DNA of 64,000 bases from NCBI GenBank assembly GCA_012931725.1, contig CM022951.1:15499992-15563991 (forward strand), written 5' to 3'. A program made the position numbers and the translations under genes. The DNA comes from Litsea cubeba. Taxonomy: Eukaryota > Streptophyta > Magnoliopsida > Laurales > Lauraceae. The notes below the pieces were generated by a model that made no database searches, had not been told where the DNA came from, and saw only the letters and a list, made by a program, of their open reading frames with translations. Below, in pieces: positions 44,480 to 54,479 of the stretch (positions are counted from its first letter, which is position 1; every line of letters begins with the position of its first letter).

Positions 44480-44940
44480 GTGCTCCGAGCTCTTGTTTGG
44501 TAAATAGAGAGCTTTAGAGGCATCTATGTCACACCCCGAGCTCTTGTTTGGTAAATAGAGAGCTTTAGAGGCATTTACATCATCACCCATGTGTCATCTA
44601 ATAATAGTTCCATCTGATAGGACCCATAGAAACCCTCTTATAACATGATGGTCTCACCAAATCTTGAACAACTTTCCAAATCCAAATCATCCTTTCACAT
44701 TACCATAAATCTCTATAATTTTAAAAAACCTTTCCTAAGCCTCAAAATTCTTTTAACATTGACATTCATATCATAGGATGAAAGACTATTTTTTTCACCA
44801 AATCTTTAACAACTTTCCAAATCCAAATCATCCCTTGACATTACCATAAATCTCTATAACTATTAAAGTCTTTCTTAAGCCCCAAAAATCTTTTAACGTT
44901 GACATTCATATGATAGGATGAAAGACAATTTTTTTATTTC
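44480..44940. repeat. Two adjacent tandem duplications
   Basis: A ~51-bp unit gagctcttgtttggtaaata... is present twice (about 44,487-44,590). Then a ~142-bp unit tcaccaaatctt.aacaactttccaaatc...gataggatgaaagac is present twice (about 44,650-44,930), with roughly 90% similarity by eye. Confidence 0.75.
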
Positions 44941-44979
44941 GTTGTAGGTGTAGAATGATTGAAAGAGAGAGAAATATAT

Positions 44980-46206
44980 TGTCACGCCCCCGAACCCGGG
45001 CCCCTGCAGTGGTCCAACCTCGGGGGGCGTGATTTGGGGTTAAGTGATAAATATTGATTCTCCCAGGATCCTCGTGTGTGAGGATCAAAAATTTTCATCA
45101 CAAGTAAGAATATTTCGCGGAAGCTTACGTGGCGTTGCGACTGGAGCCCTTGGCTATCGGATTCCATGTCGCACTCAACCTATTCAGTATAAAGTTGTCA
45201 TATCAAAGCCCATTCTCAGACTGGAATAAACCATGATAATAAAATATATAGAGCTGACAGCAACATGATATCATTATCCAAGCATGTTCAAGTTACAAAT
45301 TAAACAAGTGCATTAATTACAACCCCAAGGAAAAAGGCTAACAAAAGCCGTACCAAATATAGCAAGCTAAGAACAAATACTATCCAGATGTGTAACATAA
45401 CTCCGGTATCAAGCTCGATGTCTACATGACATCATTGACAAGACAAACCCGCAAAACTCTTGGCTCCACACCCATCTGCATACGTACTAGCTCAAGATGA
45501 AAACCTGCTATCTAGAGTACCAAAGTATAGAACATTAGACACGATGATCTAGTAAGTGACTGAGATAGACAAGATACATGTTGGTAATATAATGATTAAT
45601 TAACGTGTGCGAAAACATGGCATTTTTTTAAAAGATGCAATATCTAATCAAGTGTAAAACAAAAGATCATGATAAATCATTATATTTAAAATCAAGCTAC
45701 TAATAAGTATGGTGTCAAAGCTTATAAAAAAATGGCAGGACATGAGTCATGTAAAAAGCATGAGCGAGAAAACAAAGCAAGAAAATCATGATGTGAAATC
45801 TAGCAAGATGGGAAAATCACATTGAGCCCATCCTTCTACATCATACGAAATGATAGGAGCAAGCAAAACAAGACAAGATCCCACGCCACACTACGCGGTT
45901 AGGGCAAGCATGATACCTTCCACCGCACAGGGTGAACGAAGCAAGCAAACCTGAATATTTCCGATGCGGGCTAGTGGCGACTCACCGTTTGAAGCCTGTG
46001 GTTAACACGCTAAGCCTTGTGATTATGGGCGCCGCTGGAACCAAGTTCTCACATTCTCCCCCATTGACTACCTGAGGTGGACGATGCAAGCAAGATATAC
46101 ATAAATAACCCAATATAAATGGGCATCAAGCAAGAGGTCCGGCCGCCGTACTGAATAACATGAACAAGCAAGAAACCAATCTGCAGATGATACATGTAAT
46201 TTAATG
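44980..46206 (-). repeat. Gypsy-type LTR, 3' half (left of MULE-2)
   Basis: Starts on the plus strand tgtcacgcccccgaacccgg, the inverse of a GGGGGCGTGACA LTR end, the same pattern as the gypsy LTR at 21,480. The sequence breaks at the MULE-2 TSD and resumes at 53,353. No internal domain of a retroelement adjoins it, so it may be a solo LTR. Confidence 0.55.
46198..46206. other. 9-bp TSD of MULE-2 (left)
   Basis: aatttaatg; the right copy at 53,353-53,361 is aatttaagg, eight of nine identical. Confidence 0.8.
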
Positions 46207-46739
46207 GGGTGATTCTAAATGCACCCACTGCTATTGTTGTACACACTCACATTCTGAACCCACCCACCATATGTTTTATTGAAAAATAGTTTGCTGAGCC
46301 CACCCACCATATTTCCCAAAGTGCCCACGAGTTTCCTCCTCCAACGTTCCCTCTCGTCGAGGGTTTGAAGGTTGAAGATGACAATAGCACGCCCCTCTCG
46401 TCGACGGTTGAAGGTTGAAGACGATAGCTGCACGCCTCTTCTTGACTGGGTGGAAGTCTTTCTCCTCCAAAAAAGCTCCACTGCCCAACGCCTCTTCTTA
46501 TAGTTCATACGAATCCTAAAGAAAGTGAGCTCTTCTTCTTATTCTTTATCTTCCTCTTCACATTCCTTTTAGGTTATAATTTTCACATTCTTTTTAGGTC
46601 GTAGTTTTTTTACTCAAAGATTACAAACGTTTGCATTAGGGTTGTAATTTCTTAATCTCTTTCTCATCCAAAGTGCATAATCTCTGTGCATTTTGAAAAA
46701 AAAAAGAACGATGCATTCATCTTGATCGCTCGGTAATGC

Positions 46740-47000
46740 AGGTTCATGCACGAGGTTTATGCACGACAAATATTCTCTATGCGTAACATTTTTGCACGGC
46801 ATACATACTTTGTGCAAATGAATTTATAAGGCAAATATCAGCCATGCAGAACACTTTTGCACGGCAATTGTATGCCATGTAGAACATATATGCACGGCAT
46901 ATATGTGCTGGGCACATGAATTCTGCACGGCATACATTTGCAGCGCAAATCTTTTTTGCACAGTTAACATGTGTCGTGCAGAATTCATTTGCACAGTATA
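46740..47000. repeat. TGCACGGC motif cluster, left subterminal region of MULE-2
   Basis: tgcacg occurs near 46,745, 46,757, 46,792, 46,855, 46,891 and 46,924, four of them as tgcacggca(t/a). Spacing is irregular. The same word and its inverse appear near the right end (52,770-52,840). Confidence 0.75.
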
Positions 47001-47038
47001 GTTGTTCCGAGCATCACAAGAAAACTTGATTTCTTTTG

Positions 47039-47176
47039 GAGAAATTCTATATGCATCCCTTAAAGTGCTGAGCACACCCACATCCCTTTATGAACAATGA
47101 TTTTTAGTGAGCTGTTCATAAAGGGATGTGGGTGTCCTCAGCATAATGAGAGGGTGCATAGCATATAGAAATTCTC
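47039..47176. mobile_element. Foldback MITE upstream of the MULE-2 PMD gene
   Basis: Outer inverted repeat gagaaattctatatgca / tgcatagcatatagaaattctc and inner arms gctgagcacacccacatccc / ctttatgaac with inverse copies gttcataaagggatgtgggtg and tcctcagc. It lies immediately before the PMD start codon (47,235). No convincing TSD was identified. Confidence 0.6.
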
Positions 47177-47234
47177 TTTCTTATGTTACACTTTTTCCTC
47201 TTATTGATTTTTATTTTTAATAGGTTTGAAAAAA

Positions 47235-49528
47235 TGCCTAGAAAAGCAGCTCGGAGTATTGGTGGCACCTCACATCCGACAGGTGGACATGCTAGTACTT
47301 CTAGCGAGCCATCGAGAGTGCGGACTAAGATTGGCGTTGCAAGACCTCCTCGTCGAGGTGTGCATGCCAGTACTTCGACTGGCGTCCGTCAACGGCCAAC
47401 AGCGTCTAAACGAAGACGCAAATTGCAGCAAGATCCACTGCCCGATCCGGTTGATGAGCATATAGAGAGCTCTACAGATGATGATTCCTCAGAGGATGAG
47501 GCAGGGACGTCTAGTCCTCCACAGCCGTCTAGTCCTCATATGGCGGCCGCAGGGGAGGATGATTTCTCAGATGAGGAGGCATAGCCATCCAGTCCTCCTG
47601 TAGCGGCAGCAAGTGAAGATCCTATTCCCGGTGGTCCAGCCGACCTATTCGTCCTTATGAGTGTTAGGATGCACGTGGCCATATCCATATGGGGTGGGGA
47701 GGTACACATTCATTCTTACAATGTTTTAAGTAATTGTTTTTCAAATAAGGTGTTTCATAGTCTATAATAACATATGTTAATGAAGATTTATACTTGTAAT
47801 GTGCAGCAACGTGGCCCGCTCAAATGTATCAATCATTAGTGTCGGCTGAAGGACTGGTATAAACATCTACCTGTAGATGGGGCTGATCTTCATGTGCCTC
47901 GGTTTCGCGCTATCATAGAAGAGTTTGGATTGGCAGACTTGAGGCGTTTTAGCTACCGATATATCTCCTGCCCCTTGGTTTCGAGCTTTGTGGAGAGATG
48001 CCAGCCCGAGACCAATACTTCCACATGCCGTTTGGGGAGATGACGATCACCTTAGATGATGTGGGTACTCACCTCGGTATCTCAGTTACGGGACTTCCTA
48101 TCCATGCATCTACTAGTATGGCATTTATTGAGCAAGTAGATCTACTCGAGCGTGGACTGGGCGTGGATAGAGCATCTGCTACAGCAGAGTTGAGCCTGGC
48201 ACAGGGTGGGCTAGTGAGGATGGGATGGATCCGAAGGGTGTGCAGCGATGTGACTCCTGCGTAGTTGGTACAGGAGGTAGAGTGTGCAGCCAGAGGCTAT
48301 CTTCTTTATTTGTTAGGCTGCACACTATTCACTGAGAAGTCCGCCACTCGAGTCCCAGTGTACTACCTATCTTTGCTGATGGACCTGCCACGGGTCCGTC
48401 ATTATGCATGGGGGGGGCTGCTGCATTGGCGTATCTGTATCGGCAGTTGGGGACCGCCACGAGGGCAGATGTGCGACAGATTGCTGGATATCTGACACTG
48501 CTCACGGTAAGACCAGCACATTTTATATATACATATAAATGTTCCATCATAATTGATCTTTTAGATTGTATAATTAATAATTTTTGTCATTTGCAGTCCT
48601 AGGTGTACGAGCACTTCCCATTCGCCCGTCCTCCTATACAATTGGGATACACTGCAGGGATGCCTCTCGCAAGCCGCTGGAATCCTAATCAAGATTCCGG
48701 CGGTGCGAGGGAAAACATACAGCTGTTGCAGGAGAGGTTGGATGCCCTTCACCCGATCATGGTGAGCACCGAATAGAGTCATTGACATATATTTTATATT
48801 TTTTTACATATATATTATGTTTTTTGTACACTAACATGTGTTATTATAGTAATGACTTGATTCATTTACATGTGACAGGTCAGTTGGGATCCGTATGCTA
48901 GTGCCAGGGTTCAGCATCCATTTCAGCAGATATCCTTCTTCTGTTGTTGCTTGAGAGCCCTAGATGTCATTGAATCCTACCACCCACACATGATTCTTCG
49001 ATAGTTTGGTTACGTACAGACCATCCCACCTGCACCGCTCGCCCGCATTCGTGCAACTCGGGGAACTACGTTGGTAAATACAAGGTCTATTATACGTTTC
49101 TTGACCAGTACTGGGTTACATGGGAGGACCATGTATTATCTTTGGCGCACTGCGGCCATCGAGCACAGCATGCATGGGAGTGTTCCCCGGACTACCTCGA
49201 GTGGTACACTAGGATATCACACCCTTGTGTACAGAACCCCGCTCGCCATTCCCGCGACGACCCTAATGAGGGTAGAGATGACCCGACTCCAAGAACGGTG
49301 AGGGCATTGTAAATACTCTTATTCCAAACAATCTTTGCATCTATTTTTTCAAACTATCTTTGACACATTGTATTGTTTCTTATAAAAATCCTTCTAGCGA
49401 ATGACCATATTCGTGCTACGCTTGCGCGAACGGATGAGCCAGCCGATTTCTATTATCGGGCACTGCAGACTTCCCTCGAGATTCTAGATGGCACACCGGT
49501 GACGTATCGCCGACGTGTGCAACAGTGA
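47235..49528 (+). pseudogene. MULE-2 plant mobile domain (PMD) gene
   Basis: Five exons: 47,235-47,701; 47,807-48,506; 48,597-48,761; 48,879-49,297; 49,398-49,528, all with GT-AG borders. Exon 1 is a basic, Ser-rich and then acidic tail (MPRKAARSIGGTSHPTGG, SSTDDDSSEDEAG). PMD text follows: HMPFGEMTITLDDVGTHLGI, ARGYLLYLLGCTLF, LPRVRHYAWGG, ALAYLYRQLGTATR, VYEHFPFARPPIQLGYTAGM, FGYVQTIPPAPLARIRATRG and YLEWYTRISHP. It ends TYRRRVQQ. Breaks: stops in exon 1 (47,582), at 48,262, at the start of exon 3 and in FGYVQ's upstream codon (LR-stop-FGYV); frameshifts near 48,030 and in a G8 run near 48,410. PMD function in transposons is unknown; host PMD proteins act in silencing and meristem maintenance. 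Confidence 0.88.
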
Positions 49529-49779
49529 TGATAGGAGGGCTTTTGGATTTGTCAAACTAATTTTTTGATGAGATGTATAAGTAATTTCATAAAGGAATAT
49601 CTTTTCTTTGGTTGAGCTCGGATATGTACTACAAACTTTAATGTGTCAATTAAAGAATTTTGCCATTGTGTTTGAACTTTTATGATTTTTAACTTCTTAT
49701 ATGAAATGGTTGATTCCTTTTATATTTTTTATCAACATCTATCTGCATCTTCAAAATGGGATACAACATGTCTACCAAC

Positions 49780-50050
49780 CTACAGCAATGCATGGCCAAA
49801 ACAACCCACGCCTATAAATTCTGCTCGGCTAACATTTACCATGCAGATGCGTTCTGCTCGGCCAACAGGTACCATGCAGATACATTCTGCTCGGCCAACA
49901 TATACCATCCATATACACACTACACGGCCAACAGGTGCCGAGCAGATCCATTATGCTCGGCAACTATTGGGTGTGCAGAATTGTTTTGCACAGCACTTGT
50001 GTGCCATGCAATATGTTTTAATTGACGATAGATTGGCCGTGCATTATGCA
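49780..50050. repeat. Intergenic repeat cluster between convergent MULE-2 genes
   Basis: Units such as ttctgctcggccaacaggtaccatgcagatac recur about six times with 30-33-bp spacing, mixing ctcggccaa and catgcaga words. It lies between the PMD stop (49,528) and the transposase-OTU stop (50,161). Confidence 0.75.
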
Positions 50051-50160
50051 ACCAAGCAGGGGTCTTAAAGAATAAACAAACAACATAATAACATAAAAGG
50101 TTGCTTTCATTTCAACATCATGAATTAAATTTGTTTACATCAAGTTGAAAATACAAGAAA

Positions 50161-52650
50161 TTAATCACTATCAAGATTAACCGACTCCTGTATTGCGACA
50201 CTGTCTCCAATTATTTCTTTAAATCGCTCGATGCTCTGAGCATATGGTAGTTGCCATCCGTCTGCATTAGGGTGGTGGTGTCTATACCAATTTGTAGCAA
50301 TGGGAGGCATGGGAGCTTCGGGTGTCATGAAGACCTGAACAAAATGGTTACCTTTGACGAAACTAATCGCGATATCTTTGCGAAAACAAGGTGGAATCGG
50401 GGATGATCTCAAAGGCAGGAAAGTAAGGCACTGCTATACAGAAAGGTGAACCAATACAACATTATAATATGAAGATATCAGGTGACCCATGTCTGGCATT
50501 GTCATCCAACGAGCAAATGAAGGATGGTTATCATAGTACGCAAGGGCATAATACAGCTCCACAACCTGATCATCTCCTCCATATACCAATGAATAATAAT
50601 TTTGATAACTCTGTAGTTCATTGCTCAAATCCAGTCTAACCTGCATCCAACTATCATCGCCCATGCCCAGAAGACCAGTTATTGCTTTGAATCCATAGTT
50701 ACCATCTGCTTCAACATCCTTAATAGTCTCAATATAGGGTCCTAAAGACTTAGGAAGCAAATGCTCTAAAGTGCATGATCGAGTGCGACGGACACTGAGT
50801 TTCTTCTTCCTCTTCATCACATCTAGACTGTTGGATCTAGCTGGAACGCTACATTCGATCGAGAGTGCATACTCGAAAGCAGATGGCTCCCAACGCGTAG
50901 ACCGATCCAACTTTTTCTTTCTCAAGGATGAAAGACCCCGGGCATTCAATTTAACATCCGTCTCAAGAAGAGAAGTAGACAAAGGACCCTCAATTCTCTG
51001 AGTTTTTTCAATATTTTTATTTTACCAGCCGATCGGTACTCTGAAATTTCCTATTGATCAACTCGAACTCGGAAGTTATGATCAACTCGGGGGCTTCATT
51101 CACCTTAGTTGAGTCTAAATTGAGCTTCCTCCAGTACTGATGGACACAATTCAGTGGTATTTGAGTGTCTTCCCTTATGTATTCGGCAATTTCATGTGCA
51201 CATGGTAACCCATGAGTCCGTCGAATTACGCACCCACATGCCGCCGAATCAGTACCAATATAACCAGCTCTTATCGACTCATTCGGAACTATATCCATAG
51301 CATTCCTTGATATAAATCCTCTCAACTCACGAAACAGTGCCGGTTTGAGCTTATGTTGCACGGTGTTCATGCTCTTTTCAAATGAAGCTTTTATCTCCAT
51401 AAAGAGCAACTCGAGCAATGCATGGATAACCTGCCAGGACGCATCAAAGCTACTGTTCGATGTACTAAGGTGTCTCTTCAATTTTGCATGTGCGCTCTCA
51501 GCCCTGTTCGTAGTCATGTTTCCAAATTGCATAAACCGATCCGTCCAAGCAGCTACAAATTGTTCCTTGAGGTTATTCAACCATGAGTTCTTCACATAAT
51601 CAACAGCGTGTGGATACCCACAGAAATTCCGGTCCAATGCACTTAGAAGTTGAATGTAGTCATTTTCAATGGGAGAGACTACCAACATGTTCCAACAAGA
51701 TATAAATGCATCCCATCTGTCGTTGGTCTCAAAATACTTCTTACAATTTGCCAAGATGTTCCTAGAAATATGCCACCTGCATAATAAGCTTGCTGCATTC
51801 AGAAAAACAACGTTAATTGCATTGATCAGTGCTAACTCTCTATCGGTTACAATCACACGGGGCATAATGCATCCATCCATTAATTCCTTAAGCCTCTCCA
51901 AAGCCCATCTGTAATTGGCCTTTCTCTCTGATTCAAGGTACACAAAAGCAACAGAGAAAGTCAGTTGAATAGATATGACACCAACAATCTCAAGCAAGGG
52001 AAGTCGTTATCTATTAGTCTTGTACGTGGAATCCATTATCAAAACTTCTGAAAATGCACGTAACAACTGAATAGATGATGGATGTGCCCAGAATGGGTCC
52101 ATCATAGCATCTGTAGCGTCGTTACTAGTGTGATACTCAATGTAGTTGTTCTGCTCTAAATGCATCATGAATTGCTGCATCTATGATCGACCGGCCAACT
52201 CAGTCACCCTCCACTTCTGACGGGCATTGTAGATACTCTTCATCATAGTGGTGTTGTGCACGTCCCTTTCCTGCAACGTTCGAAGGATGTTCCTCGGCTT
52301 CACCATACTCTTCGACATATCAATCAAAATATTGATTTCCTCCCCTGAAAGCCTCCCAGCAAATGAGTGCCCCTCGAGATGTTGTGCGTTTGGATGATTG
52401 TGCACCCCACAAACCACTGTTAACATCCAATCATCATCATTTGCCAACTTTCGGCCCTTCAAAGCAAAAGGGCAATTACACTTCTTCGTTCCCGTTGCCT
52501 TATTAGGATTTCTCTTTTCGGAGACCTTCGATGGACCCTTATAACTTCTGCTTCTCTCACAAGATAAAACTATTCTCGGTTTCCTACCATCTCCACCAGC
52601 ATCTGAAGTTTTGATTACAATTACCAAGCCATGTTTCTTTCCAACTTCTC
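50161..52650 (-). pseudogene. MULE-2 transposase fused to an OTU cysteine-protease domain
   Basis: The N-terminal part has a FAR1-like zinc region (CPFALKGRKL, VCGVHNHPNAQHL). The MULE core follows: IMDSTYKTNR (first Asp), VIVTDRELALINA (second Asp), LLCRWHISRNI, and MTTNRAESAHAKLKR with the Glu retained. A SWIM finger (CGCVIRRTHGLPCAHE) comes next. The last 250 residues form an OTU domain: DVEADGNYGFKAITGLLG, ARWMTMPDMGHLI, and GNHFVQVFMTPEAPMPPIA with the expected His. In OTU proteases the D-G-N-C block supplies the nucleophile; here that Cys is Tyr. Stops lie at 52,181, near 52,007 and between HLSV and QCLTF (50,434); a shift lies near 51,000. Confidence 0.9.
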
Positions 52651-52769
52651 TTGTTCATTGGATTAGGTCCTCTCGGCTTCTGAATATCATGTAAGTGGTG
52701 AGGACCTTAGTAAAATCCAAAGAGCACTCACTGGCACCGGTTGACTGAACCTCCTGAAAAATTTATTGA

Positions 52770-52860
52770 TGCCGTGCAAAAAATTTTGCACGGCATATTT
52801 ATTTTGTGCAAATCTAATATGTTTGATGGTATTCCGCCGTGCAATATTCATTTACATGGC
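52770..52860. repeat. GCCGTGCA/TGCACGGC palindrome cluster, right subterminal region of MULE-2
   Basis: gccgtgcaaaaaattttgcacggc is a 24-bp near-perfect palindrome at about 52,773-52,796, with another gccgtgcaat at about 52,837. It lies just upstream of the transposase start, mirroring the left cluster. Confidence 0.75.
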
Positions 52861-53352
52861 TCTAGAATACCGAGCACGACACGCGAATTTTAATTAAAAT
52901 GCTAGAAACGAAGTCAAGAGTATACCTCCTCTTGGTAGATCATTAGTTGCTTGTCTATATTGAAAATGCCTACTTCCAATAGACAATGTGGTGCAGGGAG
53001 ATGAGTGCCTCCAATATCTTTAAACAAATGGAGGAGACTTGAGGATACTTTTTAAGAGTTGGAGAAGATGATGAGGAAGGAGATGAAGATCAATGGGGAT
53101 GAATGAGTGCAGATGAACAGTCTCGAAACAGTGGATATAAGGGATAATGAAGAATAAGAAGAAGAAGAAGCAGAAAAAGAAGAAGAGGAGATGAGTAGAG
53201 AGGAGGGCAAGAAACACCGTAGGAGAACCAAAGGAAGAGGAGGTTGATGGTAAAGGGTGATTTCGTCGTTTCACCTGATGGCATTTTGGTGATTAAAAAA
53301 AATAAAATGGGGGTGTGCACAGCAATAGCAGTGGGTGTGTTTAGAATCACCC

Positions 53353-53361
53353 AATTTAAGG
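53353..53361. other. 9-bp TSD of MULE-2 (right)
   Basis: aatttaagg, one mismatch to 46,198-46,206. Confidence 0.8.
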
Positions 53362-54353
53362 ACCCCAAGCAGGTTGATCAGACCGACAAGGTGGCCCAAG
53401 CTCGGTGGTGTCGACTCAAAATCTATTAAAACACAATATAAAAATATCGTCATGTGACATGTCAAGAAAAATGGCTACTCAGCGAGCAAGGACAAGCAAT
53501 CATGTAAATAATCAAGTGCAAACACGAGGAGTAGTCTACCCACATGTTTACTGGTTGAAAAATATAAGAAATCATGATCCTAAGTGGTTCTTGTAGTAAA
53601 AAAAGTAAAAACCGAGTATTTAGAACAAAAATAGTTTCATGTCAAACAATGTAAGAATTATGCATTGGGTTTCAAACAAGCGTACCAAAGACATATTAAA
53701 ACCATATCTCGAAATAGCAAAGCTGATCATTTGCAGTAAAATGGGTAAAACAAGACAAAGCAAGGAAAAACTGGTAAGACTGTCCAGTCAAGAGTCGGTT
53801 AGGAACAAGGATGAAATTTTAAATAAGTAAAACCGAAACATCATAGAAAATCGGGTATTTTCGGGGAAATACTAGTTTTAACAATCAGTTTTCAAATATG
53901 CATTCCATGAACACATTGAGATCACACCATTTGGCCAATCATGCACTGAGAGACCGAACGTCGAATTTCACAATGCTTGGTACTTCCGAAGTTAGCGACA
54001 TCCAAGCTTCCAAGTGCACAACATCAAATTGATGGGTCCTAGCATGTTCTCGACCAAGGACCCCTCAAGATTACATTTAAACCACACTCCTCGGGGTCCT
54101 CGGTTACCCCTCGGTCACCTGTCGGCAACAGCTTGATGGACATCGCTTCTGCTCGGTTCTACCGAGGTCGGCGGACGTGGCAGTCCGTTTGGGTCCGACC
54201 CTTTCGTAACCGGGGGGCAGAGGTGTGCATCAACATTTCTTTTATGTGGGTGTGCCAGATTTTCTATTTTACTTGGAACTGCAAGTGGTGATTCGGAGAT
54301 CAACCTTCGCAAGTAAAACGGAAATTAATTTCTTTCAAGTTTTCCATTGCACA
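53362..54353 (-). repeat. Gypsy-type LTR, 5' half (right of MULE-2), end uncertain
   Basis: Continues the LTR interrupted at 46,206. A candidate end is ...ccattgcaca at 54,353 followed by tatat, which equals the 5 bp left of the LTR start (44,975-44,979). If right, this is a 2.2-kb solo LTR with the MULE nested inside. AT-rich TSD matches are weak evidence. Confidence 0.35.
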
Positions 54354-54479
54354 TATATTTAAGAAAATAGACATTTTTCTTAATTTTTCGTGAAAGGCGA
54401 TTTTTTTGGCATTTATAGCCGATTTTGGCGTTTATAGACGATTTTGGCGTTTATAGCCGATTTACAATTCTTATCAATA

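Larger units (their letters stand above)
46207..53352. mobile_element. MULE-2: 7.1-kb Mutator-like element with PMD gene and transposase-OTU gene
   Basis: The left end starts GGGTGATTCTAAATGCACCC and the right end is its inverse, with 41 of the first 47 positions matching. A 9-bp TSD with one mismatch flanks it. Inside are a PMD gene (+, 47.2-49.5 kb) and a transposase-OTU gene (-, 50.2-52.6 kb) that converge. TGCACGGC/GCCGTGCA motifs cluster near both ends and related words lie between the genes. The TIRs and motifs are unrelated to MULE-1. Confidence 0.9.

Noticed and set aside
54115..54312. Small open frame near the gypsy LTR
   Set aside because: Lies in LTR-like sequence, no recognised domain.
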